Source: Lateolabrax maculatus (Eukaryota; Chordata; Actinopteri; Acropomatiformes; Lateolabracidae). From it: a stretch of DNA of 64,000 bases. Under the pieces are notes generated by a model. It was not told the origin of the DNA, made no database searches, and saw nothing but the letters and a program-made list of their open reading frames with translations. Positions within the stretch are counted from its first letter, which is position 1, and each line of letters opens with the position of its first letter. The translations under genes were made by a program, and so were the position numbers. Positions 24,520 through 38,217 of the stretch are shown here, piece by piece. Location: the NCBI GenBank assembly GCA_031216445.1, contig CM062196.1:4336001-4400000 (forward strand), written 5' to 3'.

Positions 24520-24780
24520 AACAACCATCGGACAGATTGCCATGAAATTTAGTACAAACATTCCTGGTCCTGTAAGGATGGATCCTACTTATTTTGGTGT
24601 AAGTGAAATATCTCCACATCAAGGATGGAGTACATCATGGATTGGTACATTTTTGTACAGATATTTTAAAAAAGGTACCTTGATGGTGAATCCTACTGAC
24701 TTTAGTGATGCCCTGATGTTCCGTCTAGATCCACCATGAGGTTGACATTCGTGGTTTTGAGTGAAATCTCCTAAACTAAT
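24520..24780 (+). repeat. Dispersed repeat family member
   Basis: It contains gacagattgccatgaaattt followed by a phrase meaning roughly 'acaaacattcctggtcctg'. Related wording occurs at 26140-26330 and around 57740-58090 (both orientations). It is typical of a fish repeat built around caaatttcatggcaga-like sequence. Confidence 0.6.
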
Positions 24781-24990
24781 GGATGGATACCTGTTTAACT
24801 CTATATTCCCATTAGCCTCAGCTGTACTCAATTGTTGCCAATTAGCAAAAGTAATACATTGCCATTATGAGCAGTTTAGTGGTGTTACTAAAGAGGTGCA
24901 GCTTGGTAGCAAGACATTTGAGGTGATTTAATTTTTGACTCTATTGGTTAATGTGGCTTCCCTCTATGTAAATTTTAAGTCATAGTAGTG

Positions 24991-25041
<51 letters not shown>
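24991..25041 (+). repeat. (CA)n microsatellite
   Basis: About 25 uninterrupted CA units between the factor H cluster and the ASPM 3' end. Confidence 0.95.
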
Positions 25042-25043
<2 letters not shown>

Positions 25044-25219
25044 TGAGCCAAGGAAAACGATGTAAACTGGCCGATGTTTCAAAGACAAATCCATTTTAAT
25101 AATTACAGGAAAACATGGAAATGTGTTGGTAAAAAAAAAAACAATACATAAAACAATATTTTCTGAAGGAAAAAAATTGATCATCAGGATGATGAATCAA
25201 GATTTAAAAGTTTGTCTAT

Positions 25220-28200
25220 TTACAACACGATGGAGAGGGTGTTTGACACCATTTGAATGGCCCTGAGAGGGTCCACAATATCTTTGAGCTTGTCCTTTCT
25301 GAGAACCCAATCCGGTGCAAATCTGGAAAAACAAAAACAGGACGTCAGGAATTACCACTGCAAACACATACCATGTGTGTATCTCATACACATCCGGTAC
25401 TACACACACACACACACACACTACATACTTTGGCATGGTGCGGGATTTTCGAGGCGTTGCTGGAATGAAAAAGCTCCCGTTGATTGACGCATTCATCTTC
25501 TGTTTGGTAACAGTTCTTTCAGCGTCCATCTTGTGTTTGCGAGCAGTGAGGCGGTAAATACTGCGAATCCTATCCAAGACCTTGGGTAGTTTCATAACCT
25601 CCTAAAGAAAGTTAGAAAAAAGGTTTGCATTACATTTACTAAACTACAATAGCAGCCTTTCCTGTAAGAAATAGTGGAATAAAACTGAAATAATATATTT
25701 AAAAAGGTCTGTATGTTATAGTAGCTACGGACCACAGCACGGTGCTTGTCTTGCAGGAGGAGAGCAAGAAGGAAGCAGGCCTTGGTGAAGATGCTGCCGC
25801 CCTTTTCTGCCACTTTATCCCCGGCCTTCTCCCGGTATCTCTGCAGCAGGTCCAGCAGCGTCTCCACAGAGTTTTCCACCAAATACACTGCCTCGATGGT
25901 CTTGTGGTACTGAGGGAGGAAACGGAGAGGGAGTGGGTGGTGGAGGGGGAAAGAGTACCACCATTAAAATCAATTAACCACTTGTTCACACAAAGCAGAG
26001 GGAAAAAGATTTGAGTCGTCACAAAAAGTATGCAAAGACAATGGAAAGAGCCTGGTGTGGTGGAATGAGAGTTTGTATATTTTAGCCATGCTCATGCCGT
26101 GGCTCTGTGGATGCCAATGTGGGACTGTCACAACTATTTTTTTTAGCAATATCTCAACAGCTGTTGGATGGACTGAATTTTATTAATTATAGTAACTTTG
26201 GTGATCCCCTTACTTTTCTTCTTAATGTGTCCAATACTTTGGTTTATAACCAGCTACCTGCAAAACTGATGACTTTCCCATCAGCCTCAGCGTTACTTTG
26301 GGTTTAGTGTAAATTAGCAAATGTTACCATGCTGACGCTACACTAAGAATGATAACAGCCAGGAAAGATGTAAAACAAAACAAAGAAAACTAGATGTAAA
26401 GTCGGACACTACTGCCAACATGCCTGCAAACATGTTTTTTGCCACAGGGTGCTGATTATTTTGCGAGCCAGACGATCAAAGTCCAAAGTGAAGAATCAAC
26501 AAAAAGAAACACTTTAACAAAAGGATGGAATACCCAGACCTGGGTAGTCTTGTGCAAAAATGGCATAAAGGAATAAAAGGTTCACAGTCCAAACCTCAAT
26601 AAAATAGTGTTTACTCACCTATGAGGCCAACCTCAATACTTCAATACTGTTATTTAATGTGTGAAATTGGCTAAATCAGTTTACAACATTTCAGAATTTA
26701 CAAGTCTAACACAATGATTTTAAGCAAAACTACTAAACTAAACTTTCAACTATTTAGGTTCAAATTTCACCAAAATTGGTGTATACTTTAGACTAGTCAG
26801 TTATTTTTGTGATTTGAAAACTTCAAAATGTAAACATGTAATACAAGAGTAACTGTCTGACAATAAGCAATACTTCTACTTAACAATACAAGCAATAAAG
26901 TATAAGCAATACAATTACCCTACATTTACCAAATCTAATTTACTAGATGTGTTAGACGAAATGTAATTCCAGTTATCCTCCACGTTTTTAAAACATTTGT
27001 AGTCATTTTATAATTGTAATAATACATTCATTTTCAACAATGTCTGCCTTAAATGCCCTAATCTTAGTCAATTTTTTGTCTTCTCATTAAGAAAATTTGC
27101 AGACTTTGCAGAATGTTACTGCATTACCCGCAACTGTGAGAACAGCAACCGCTAATCTAAAAACAAAGACAAAACCATATGTGGGCACTCGGTCATGGTC
27201 GGTTTCATTTCTGCAAAACCAAGTTCAGATTATCAATTAGATGATATAAAGGAACAGAAAGTCTGTGGGGAAGTGAGAGACTAGAGCTGCTGAGGAAATG
27301 CCCTGACCTCCTCCGTCTATCCACAGCTAAACTCACAGGCATTAAGTCAACTGATCACTATATTTCGCATTATCTTCATGTTTCACACCCTGAACATGAG
27401 CGCTGGATAACTTTTTATGACGTTATATGAAAGCAGCAGGTCTCTTTGGGTTTGTACCTTGGAGAGGTTGAGGAGGATCTGGATGGAGTAGGTGATGACG
27501 TCCATGCAGGGGACGCTCCTGTTGCAGCAGCGGATGAGTGTGAAGATGACGTTGGTGGCTCCGCTCTCCACCAGCCGCTCACAGCACTCGGGGGACAGCC
27601 TGGTGGCGGTCTCTGCACACATACACACACATTAGATTTTGGGAGTCCACATTAAACACCTTCTTACATAATGAACTCCATTTCATCTTGACAACACAAG
27701 CAGAGTTTTTCCTCACCACTGTCACCAAGTGCTGCTCTTGGTGGGAATAGTTGGGTCTCTGTAAATAATATTTTAAAGAGTATGGTCTAGACCTACTCTA
27801 TGTGAAAAGTGTCTAGAGGTTACTTTTGTTATTTGATTTGGCGTTATTTTGACTTGACTATTACAACACAACCAAAAACCACAGAAGAGGAACTTCTTCT
27901 CCCACACTTCCTTTAGGTCTTTCTGTTTCTCACGCTCAGTTCGAGTCTGGCATCGCCGGACCAAATCCGTATTTGTCTGGAACCTTAATTTTCGATTTCT
28001 AAGCGAAGTTATCAATGAGTGGAGACAACCAATCAGAGCAACGAAACGCCGTCCTGTCTTAGTCACGTCCTGTCAGAAATTCAGTAAACACACATTTCTT
28101 ATCAACATAAAGTTTAAGTGCAGTTGTTTGCTCTTCTTTTAGAGAAAATGTACCGTCCAGTCCGTTTAATACTTGGGAGTTCTGGTTGCACAGCAGCAAC

Positions 28201-28940
28201 AGCGGCCTGAGGACGCTGATTGTTCTGTTGATATCTGAGCGGCGAAGGCTATGGCACTGTTCTATCAAGACACACTACTCAAAAGGGAACAGGGGAACAT
28301 CAGCTACTCCTATAATTTAAGTTTTAAAGTAACTTACTAGAGCACCGTAAAAAGACACATTTTCATTTCTACTTATGGCGTACAGTAAAACTCAGCTTGT
28401 TGTAAAAGGAAGAGGCACCAATTTCTGTAGTACAAGTCAGTGTACCATCAAAATGCTTTTGAAGCTGTTATATTAAGGTAAAATAGTTAAATAATACTGC
28501 TTTAGGATTATGTTATGGGTTCTGAGAATATCCGTCTACGTAGATGGAGACCTTATTCCGATAGGACCAATCAAATCTTACATAAAGCAGTAATATCAGC
28601 GTATCATAGGTAGAGCAGACAGTCACATGGATATACAACACAAGAGCTACAGTCTGTGAACAACAAACCACATTAGCTTTACAGTCGCTTCATATGTGTG
28701 CATTACCAGAAATGGCAAAGCCTTACCCAGGTTTTTCAGAGCCTCTAGAATGTAGGAGAAGTGTTTGTATCGAAGGAGGTAATCCAGGGCTGACGACGTC
28801 TTGTTGCACAGTTTGTCCTCCTCTCGGACGTCGGCAGAGATTTTCCGTAAATTGTGTCTCAACTTTACCACCTTGGGATTGTCGTTCAGTCGGCGGGAGC
28901 GGTGCCCTCTCCACAGAGCCTGGAGGGAGATGGAGAAAAA

Positions 28941-28972
<32 letters not shown>

Positions 28973-31900
28973 AAAAAATAAAAAAAAGAAAAACTTCATT
29001 ATCTTTGGTGTATCGGAACAAAGAAAAAAACATTTCTTATGCCAAAAGGAGATACCTTTACGAGGATTGAAATTGTATATCATCCATTCAAACCAAGGAT
29101 TTTGTTGTTATAAATTATGACAATAACAGTTTCCATTTTCCTAATGGCCAGTGTGTATAGGAGGAATGATTACAGGAGGACTGGGTATCGTTTGAACTTT
29201 ATTGATTCCTACTCTGCTCATCGATTCCAGTCCAATTACAAAAGTGTAAAAAAAAAAACAACCCATAAGCAGAACCAAAATTAAACTTCTTTTTTGGTAC
29301 TTATTTTTGATTCAGTTCTGATTTGGAACCGAGTTTCGGTTGCCAAGCCTAGATTACAGCAAAGAAAACCTGTTTCAATGTTCACCTGACTATTGTTTTA
29401 CAGACACACTTGAAGAATCGTGAACCTATCATTTAAGAGTACAGAAGTCACCCATACCAAATTCACAGCCGACTTTACCTGAGCTTTGACAACGCCCTGT
29501 TGAACCCTCCTCTGGCGCCTGAGGAGGAGGAATTTGCTGACGGCCTTCTGGATGACGGACGCAGCCTTGTGTCGGCGAGCTAGCCAGCGTTTGACCGCTC
29601 TCTGTGCTTTCACCACCTTCCCCCTGTCCTCCAGATACCGTCTCCTCTGCTGCCTCGCTCTCACCCATCTCTAGAAAAAGACAAGGAAATCATTTTAAAG
29701 GAATGCTGTACTCCACAGCACTTTAGAGTTTTTCAGCGACAGATTTTGTTTTGAAAAATGTTACTGTGGGCTCTTTGTCGTCGTACCTGTATCATGATGA
29801 CAGAATGGATTTGTTTTTTGGCAGACTCCAAAGCCCAGTGGGCTCTCAGGGCTCTTTGGATCTTTATGGCACTGAGATGGTGGAATATCGCCGACGTAAA
29901 ACGGAGCCTCCTCTCTGCTTTGGCTCCCTCTAGTACCTGAAACACAATGGCAATGGACTATAACCTTTGTTTTGGCCTTTTTAGCCCATTTACTACAAGT
30001 CACGTTTTAATATAGTCAGCTTCTTTCCAGGCAGGCAGTGCTTTCCTTTCATTTCAATATACTAATTAAAATTTTCTCTATTCAACATATCAAATAACCA
30101 CTTGTTATCAGTTTGCTGTGATGGATCACCAGTTGAGATGAATGTAAACTAAAAACTGTCTGGAAGGCAAAAAAAAAAAAACAATTCTAGAATAAAGCTA
30201 ATTACCTGTCGTCTTGCCATCCAGGCCCGGCAGTGTGTCTGAAGTGTGACAGCGGCTCGTCTCATTTGGGTGTAGCTGTTCCTCTCCAACCTGCCGAGCA
30301 TCAACGCCCGGACCCTCCGCTGAAGTTTCACAGCGGCCTCCCTCTTCCTGTGGAAGACGCGCCTCTGCACTGAGCATCTCCAGCACGCCTGGATCACAAT
30401 GGCAGCTTGATTTTGTCGGCTGACGTCCCTCCTGACACGCCAGCCCCTAAACGCCGCCTGAAGGGTGAAGGCGGATCGTTTCATTTTCAGGAACTTTTCT
30501 CGGTCTCGTCTTTGAAGAATACAGGCCCGATAGTATCTCTGGATGATAATGGCGGACAGGCGCATGGCCTGGAATTTGACTTCCTCTCTGTGTTTTCTGA
30601 ATACAGACTGGATCACAGTGGCAGCCCGATGCCAACGAGCAACCTCCTTTCTGACCTGCCGCCCTCTGTATGCTGCCTGAAGGAGGACCGCTGCTCTGCG
30701 CATGTCCAGGTATCGTGTTCTTTGTGATTTAGCTGCTAAAGTTGCCCGATATTTTTGCTGAATGGTAACAACAGACCATTTCAATTTCAGGTACTGCCTG
30801 CGTTCGGAGTAGGCTCTGTAAGCTCTCTGGACAGCGCTGGCAGCATGATGCCTTTGTTTGAGGATTCGTCTGGATTTCATTCCGCGGAAGGCAGCTTGTA
30901 GTTTAATGACAGCTTTCCTAACCTCTTGATAATGTTTTCTCTCAATGTTTCTCTGTTTCTGAGCTCTAAACCTCTGCTGGAAGACACAGGCTGCCCAGCG
31001 TTGTCTCCTGAAGGCCGACTGCTGTTTCTGCCTCCTGAAGTTTGTTTGAATGACAGTAGCTGCCTTGTGCATCTTTGCAATCTTGCTTCGCACATGACGA
31101 CCTCTGAAAGCTGCTTGAAGAACAACGGCAGAATGTTTAATTCTGAGGAAGTTTGCTCTGTCTTGTCTTTGAAGAATACAGGCCCGATAGTATCTCTGGA
31201 TGATAATGGTGGATAGACGTATAGCCTGGAATTTGATTTGCTCCCTGTGCTTTCTGAATGCAGACTGTATGACAGTGGCAGCCTGACGCCAGCGAGCGCT
31301 CTCTTTCCTGACCTGCCGGCCTCTGTATGCTGCTTGAAGGAGAATAGCAGCACTGCGCATTTTCTGGTATTTTTGCGTTTGTTCCTTTGCTGCTACAGTG
31401 GCTCGATACCTCCGCTGGACGGTGAGGACGGAGGATCTTAAGGTCTGATACTGCTTGTGTTCACAGTGTGATCTGTAGGCTCTCTGGATAACACTGGCAG
31501 CTTGGTGACTTTGTTTGATGTTCTGCCTCGACTTCATTCCACGATATGCAGACTGTAACGTGATGGCTGCTTTTCTGCAGTTTTCATAATGTTTTCTCTC
31601 AATGTTTCTCTGTCTCTGAGCTCTAAACCTCTGCTGGAAGACACAGGCTGCCCAGCGTTGTCTCCTGAAGGCCGACTGCTGTTTTTGCCTCCTGAAGTTT
31701 GCTTGAATGACAGTAGCTGCCTTGTGCATCTTTGCAATCTTGCTTCGCACACGATGACCTCTGAAAGCTGCTTGAAGAACAGCAGCAGAATTTTTCATTT
31801 TGAGGAAGTTTTTCCTTTCCTTCCTTTGAAGAATACAGAAGCGATAGTATCTCTGGATGATAATGGCAGACAAACGCATGGCCTGGAATTTGACTTCCTC

Positions 31901-34900
31901 TTTGTGCTTTCTGAAAGCAGACTGTATGACAGTGGCAGCCCAATGACAACGAGCAACCTCCTTTCTGACCTGCCGGCCTCTGTATGCTGCCTGAAGGAGA
32001 ATAGCAGCACTGCGCATTTTCTGGTATTTTTGCGTTTGTTCCTTTGCTGCTACAGTGGCTCGATACCTCCGCTGGACGGTGAGGACGGAGGATTTTAAGG
32101 TCTGATACTGCTTGTGTTCACAGTGTGATCTGTAGGCTCGCTGGATAACACTGGCAGCTTGGTGACTTTGTTTGATGATTTGTCTGGACTTCAATCCACG
32201 ATACGCAGACTGTAACACAATAGCAGCTTTTTTGCGTTGTTGATAATGTTTCGTCTCAACATTTCTCTGTCTCTGAGCCCTAAACCTCTGCTGTAAGACA
32301 CGGGCTGCCCAGCGTTGCTTCCTATAAGCTGACTGCTGTTTAAGACCCTTGAAGTTTGCTTGAATGACAGTAGCTGCCTTGTGCATCTTTGCAATGCTGC
32401 TTCGCACACGACGACCTCTAAAAGCTGCCTGAAGGACGATGGCGGAATGTCTCGCTTTCAGGAACTTTTCCCTTTCTTGCATCTGGAGAATACAGGCCCG
32501 ATAGTATCTCTGGATGATAATGGCGGACAGGCGCACGGCCTGGAATTTGACTTCCTCTCTGTGCTTTCTGAATACAGACTGGATCACAGTGGCAGCCCGA
32601 TGGCGCCGGGCAACCTCCTTTCTGACCTGCTGGCCTCTGTATGCTGCCTGAAGGAGGACCGCTGCTCTGCGCACTCTCTGGATTTGTTTCATTTGTTGCT
32701 TTGATGCTGCAGTGGCCCGATACCTCCGCTGAACGGTGAGAACGGCAGATTTCAAGGTAAGATACTGCTTTCGCTCACAGTGGGCTCTGTAAGCTCTCTG
32801 GATAACACTGGCAGCATGGTGCCGTTGTTTGATGATTCGTCTGGACTTCATTCCTCGGAAGGCAGCTTGTAAGACAACAGCAGCGTTTCTTGTGGCACTA
32901 AGGGCTTGCATCTCCTCTCTCATTTTCCTGTTGGCTCTGTAACGTGCTTGCAAAACATTGGCAGCCCAGTGGAGCGTCTTGTAGTAGGTTCTCTGCTGGT
33001 ACTTTCTAAAGTGAGACTGAATTGTTACAGCTGCCATATGCTGGATACGCAGCTGCTTTCTGACCTCACATCCTCTGAAGGCTGCCTGCAGACAAATGAC
33101 TGCCCTGCGCTTTGACTGATAGGCCAAACACTCTTTTCTTGCCAGGGTAACTGCCCTGTACCTCTGCTGGCAAGCCAAAGCTGCTGCCTTGATCGCTAGG
33201 AATCTTTTCCTATCCCAAATGGTGAGAAACTTTCGCTGAATGATCGTAGCCGCTCGGTGCATCTCTGCAATCTTCCTCCTGGCCCTGTGGCCACGATATG
33301 CTGCCTGGATGATTACAGCTGCAGATTTCAGTGTTCTGTACTTCTGCATCTCCTGATCCCTGAGCATTTTGGCCCTGTAGCGTTCCTGAATAATGATGGC
33401 AGCACACTTGGTGGCAAGGTAAGCCATACGCATTCTGTGCATCCTGAACTGAGCTTGGATTGCTCTGGCAGCGTTGTGCCTCTTCTTTAGGTCTTCTCTC
33501 ACTGTAAAACCCCTGTAGACAGCTTGTATCTTAATGGTTGCCTGCTTTAGCTTTCTGTATTCATTTTGCTGTGTCCTGCGGAGCAGAAGAGCTCTGTATT
33601 GGCTTTGGATGACAATCGCTGCACTTTGTAGGAGAAAATATTGTTTCTTACATAAAAACATCCTAACTGAAGTCTGAATGACAGTCGCTGCCCAGTGCCT
33701 TTTCTTCAGCTCTCTCCTAACCCTCATGCCTCTGAGTCCAGCTTGGAGAGTAATACAGGCTGCTCTCGTGTGCAGGTATGCTTTCCTCGCCTCCTTTTCA
33801 GCCACATAAGCTCTGTAGTGACGTTGTATGACTACAGCAGCTGCCTTCTTGGACCTGTACTCTGCTTGCGCTTTGTGCCGACGGTAGTAAGCCTGTATCA
33901 GTGTTGCACACTGATGCCGCTTTCCTATCCTTGTTCTGTCAGCTCTGCCTCTCCAGTTAGCTTGGATAGTGACTGCAGCATGTCTAAGACCATCATAATC
34001 CCGCTTTGTCTTACGAGCCAAAATTGTGGCTCTGTACTTTAGCTGTATCACAGCTGCAGCTTTTCTCCAGAGAAGGTAGTGCCTTTGGGCAGCATACTTC
34101 CTATAAGCAGCCTGGATCACTGTTGCCGCCTTGTGCTGTTTTCTCAGGGACTCCCGAGCCAATTTTCCCCGATAAGCTGCCTGTATGGTAACGGCAGCGC
34201 ATCTCATCCTCACAAACGTTTGCCTTTCCACGTCTCTTTCCACAGAGGCCCTGAACCAGTGCTGGATTATGATTGCAGCACATCTCATCTTCGCCACCTG
34301 TTGCCTGACAGCATGCCCTCTGAAGGCACTCTGAATGACAATAGCAGAGTGGTGCTGCAGCTTCAACATCTGAAAGCAGCGCCTCTGTGCATGACCTCTG
34401 TATTGGGCTTGAATGAGCACAGTGCTTGTCTGGATCTTCCTGTATTGATGGAGACACCTCTGCATTCTATACCAAGACTGAATCCTTAGAGCAGCAGCAG
34501 TTCTTTCAGCCATTTTTTCCTTGTACCATTTCTTAAACACAGCCTGTATCACTTCGGCAGCACGGTTTTCCTTTTCTGATTTTTGGGTTTTCCATCTTCT
34601 GTACCCTCTCTGTATTTTCACCACTGCAGTTCTAAGGGAGAGATAATGTTCCCGATCTATCCTTGCAAGAGCCCATGCTCGCGAGTGCTTCTGAATGACT
34701 GTTGTCGCCCAGTAGATTCTCCCATAAGCAGAGGCTGCCCTCCTCATTCGCCATTGTGCTTGGACAACAATGGCGTAGTATCTGAGGCGTTGGTAAGCCC
34801 TCATGGTCGCAAACGTCCTCCACTGAGCCTGTGGGGACAAGATAAGAACCATCTATTCAAAGAACAATTACACAGCCATGCTTCGCTGTGAAGCAAGTGT

Positions 34901-37659
34901 CCTTGCTGTAACAAAACAGACAGACATCGAAAAAGAGAGAAAGAAAATCCCAAATGTTGACTAAACAGCATTTAAATTCAGGACCAACACCAATGTGTCT
35001 CTTTTACAACTGGGATCACTGTCTGACGTAAAAAAAAAAAACAAAATCCAATGAAGTCAAAACCATTAACACCCGAGAATGCTGAAAAATATACTCTTGT
35101 TTCTACTGTAACATCTGTGATATTTTTCATTTTGAAGCTTCATAATTTATAGTGTTAATGGCCACTTTCATCCTCGCATATGTAATAAACACCTACTTGG
35201 ATGACAGTCGCTGCTTCATGCTGCAGAGCCCGTAGTTGGGCCTCTTTCTTCAGCCTGAGCCTGTTGCGTGCTGCGTAACCCCTCCAGACCGACTGGATGA
35301 TAACGGCAGCTTGATTCTGTCTCTTAGCTCTGCACTTCTGGAGAAAACTCCTCACAAGTAACTGGATTTTCACAGCAGCCACATTTCTTTCCTGTGTCCA
35401 AACAAAATCAAAAAACAAGATAAAGTTATTATTGTTCATCAATTTTAGTTTTTATATATTTTTTCTTTATTGACCTCCAGAAACAAACTGAATGACAGAA
35501 CTGTAGTGAGACTCATTATTTTCCATTTAAACCAGCAGTTACTGATTTTTTGGCCACTTATTTGTAATGTAATCATTACATATACAGAAATTATAAATGA
35601 GTTAAATATTGCTCAGCATTTGTTAAATTTATCTACACTTAAGTGTCTGAGTCCTTTCATTCAAATATTTTAATTAAAATCTAAAAATAAATAAAACTCC
35701 TCGTCTTTGCAGTTGCATCAAAACATCGAACCAACCTTGTAGAGCTGTAGATCTTTCTTTAATCTGTATTTCCTCCAGGCGCCCTGTATGACCCGAGCTG
35801 CTCTTGTTTCGTTGCGCAGGTCCAGCAGGCGAGCACACAGGAAGGACAGGTAAGACATCACAACCTGGAAATAAACAGATGTTTTAGTATATATATTTTT
35901 GATCACTGTGATGTTGACTTTTTGGAAATACAGATACAAAAAATATTACTGGACCTGTTCTCAAATTTGAACATTGCTCAGTGAAGACACAATTGACTGT
36001 ATACTGTGATCGAATATTGAGCCAAGTGTTTAATCCCTGACCAACTAATCTGTATTTGCTTCTTGAATTTAAGAATTTCTGCAGTGGCTGAAAACCTCCT
36101 CTCCGGTCTCACCTTCTCATTGGGGATAGTGTTGGACATGTCAGCAGGGTTGATCATGGCAGGAACTCCGCCCAGGAAAGACACAGCAGTGTTGACCTGC
36201 CTGAAGTTGTTTTTCTCATTCTCCAGTAGCTCTTTAAATTCCACTGATGGAGAATCTGGGCCTGTTCGCAAAAAAACAACAGATACGGTCGCCACAAGTC
36301 AGTTACTGACCCTCCAATTCCTCCATAATCTCCTATAAACTTTTGAGCCATGATATTCTGTCACTTTTTTACTAAACTTATGTCACTATAATTAAAAATA
36401 ATATTGGTCTTCTCATCCTTGGAAATAGGCATAAATCACATTATAGTGCTCAACATTATGCATATAAGTCTTTCCTCATTTACTCTGCATGATTACTATG
36501 CAATGATTGTATGACACATGTTGGACAATACATTCTGGTTTATTCCTGTGACAGCATTCGTAGATTTCCCTGAATTTCTTTTTTTTGTCGCCCTACATGC
36601 CTCAGGCGGCTTACCGAATTCCCCATTTTCCACACTCTAATGCACCACAAATGTCTGTGTGATGTACAAGTGATGTATAAACATCCGCCTGAACATCTTA
36701 AAAAGTGCACCCAAATGGACAGTTGCACTGAAGACACTGCACGCGGCTGACAAGTACCATTCAGGCCTGTCGGCAGGGAGTCAAAGGAGCTGTCGGAGTC
36801 GCTGGCTGAGCAGCTGAGCTCCAGACGGCCCCTCGGTGAGCACTCGACAGTCTGAGTGGTGCTGTGACTGACGGCCTCCTCTGGCAGGAGACTTGGGTGG
36901 TAGTGGTGGATAAGGTAGCAGAGGACGCGGCCATCCGAGAACGTCACGGTGAAGTTCTCCACCTGCAGAGACAGACAACATACACTTTACAGTTCACGTT
37001 ACAGTTTGCTTAGGAGAAGCACTCGTGAGGACTTTTAAAGCTGTGACAGTAATTGAGGGCTATACAAATAAGCTCGACAACTGTGTTAGCACTGCTTGCT
37101 GTGCCATGTTTAGATAAGAGGTCTGTGGTTACCTTCAGATTGTAGAAGTCACAGACAACTCGGACCCAGTCCATCAGCAGGGTGATCTTAGTGCTGCTGT
37201 GTTCATACGCCACCCTGGTCTTTGCAGGGCCCGGCTGAAGGCCCCGATCTGCCCTCAGAGACGCCAGCCTCTGTTTGGTCCTTAAGGTTCTCTTCAGGAA
37301 GCCAATTTCCTCCCTCAGCTGATCCTCATTCAAAATCACCTCCACCTTAACAGATTATTTGATAACAGCATATCAATCAACACTTTCCACGGGTTCGAAA
37401 ATGACAAAGATTTTTGAACTACAGGCCAGCTGGAAACAAAGTCAGTTACACACATGAAACGCGAAGATGATTTTCCACAGGAGGCTCAGTGTCTTCTCTC
37501 TGTGTCCGTCCACAATGTCTCTGGAATCAATGATGGAGCCTGAAAATATAGCAAAACGCTTAAATACCTTTGAACTAGGGGTCCAACGGTTCTGAAAACA
37601 GAGACCGAATCAGCAATACAAACATCCAAGGTCTCGAGTCGCGAAGGGAATTTTTCACC

Positions 37660-37720
<61 letters not shown>

Positions 37721-38178
37721 GATTGATAATGAAAATGATTGTTTCAGGCATTAAAAGACAGCTATTACCAAAGCACTTTTCATGATCTGAAAAGTCAATT
37801 TAAAGCATTAGGTTTTGTCTTTCTGTGATTTAGTTGATTATGCCGACAGTTTTTGAGTTTACTCGTGTCTTTTATGTCTTGAAATGATAACTTTTGTCCT
37901 GGACTGCTCTAACTCTGCTCACTTAAGCAGAAGTGCACAGGGGCACAAACAATCATGTTGTCACATAAAGTTCACACACATCCAGCACAGCATCATAAAG
38001 GGCAAAGCAATCCAATTATGTGGCTGTGCATTTGTACGACAGCTGTCTGGAATCAAACATGAAAGGTGTGCAGTGAAAAGGCAGGTGGAAGTAAATGAAC
38101 AATGTCAAAAAAAGTGCCACGTTTTGTAGAAAAACACAATGAATATGTAACACTTCTATGAAAGAAAACATCACACAG

Positions 38179-38217
<39 letters not shown>

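Larger units (their letters stand above)
24017..25219 (+). other. Gap between the factor H cluster and ASPM
   Basis: No gene is visible. The gap holds a dispersed repeat (about 24520-24780), a CA microsatellite and the 3' UTR of ASPM, which is transcribed leftward. A possible variant poly(A) signal for ASPM is ATTAAA read on the minus strand near 25095, but this is weak. Confidence 0.5.

Noticed and set aside
27773..28066. A 97-residue minus-strand open frame in an ASPM intron
   Set aside because: It overlaps a repeat tail shared with 6622-6717 and has no splice signals that would join it in phase to ASPM.
30407..34891. Long + strand open frames opposite the ASPM IQ exon
   Set aside because: They are antisense shadows of a long, repetitive coding exon and repeat with the same 657-base period.
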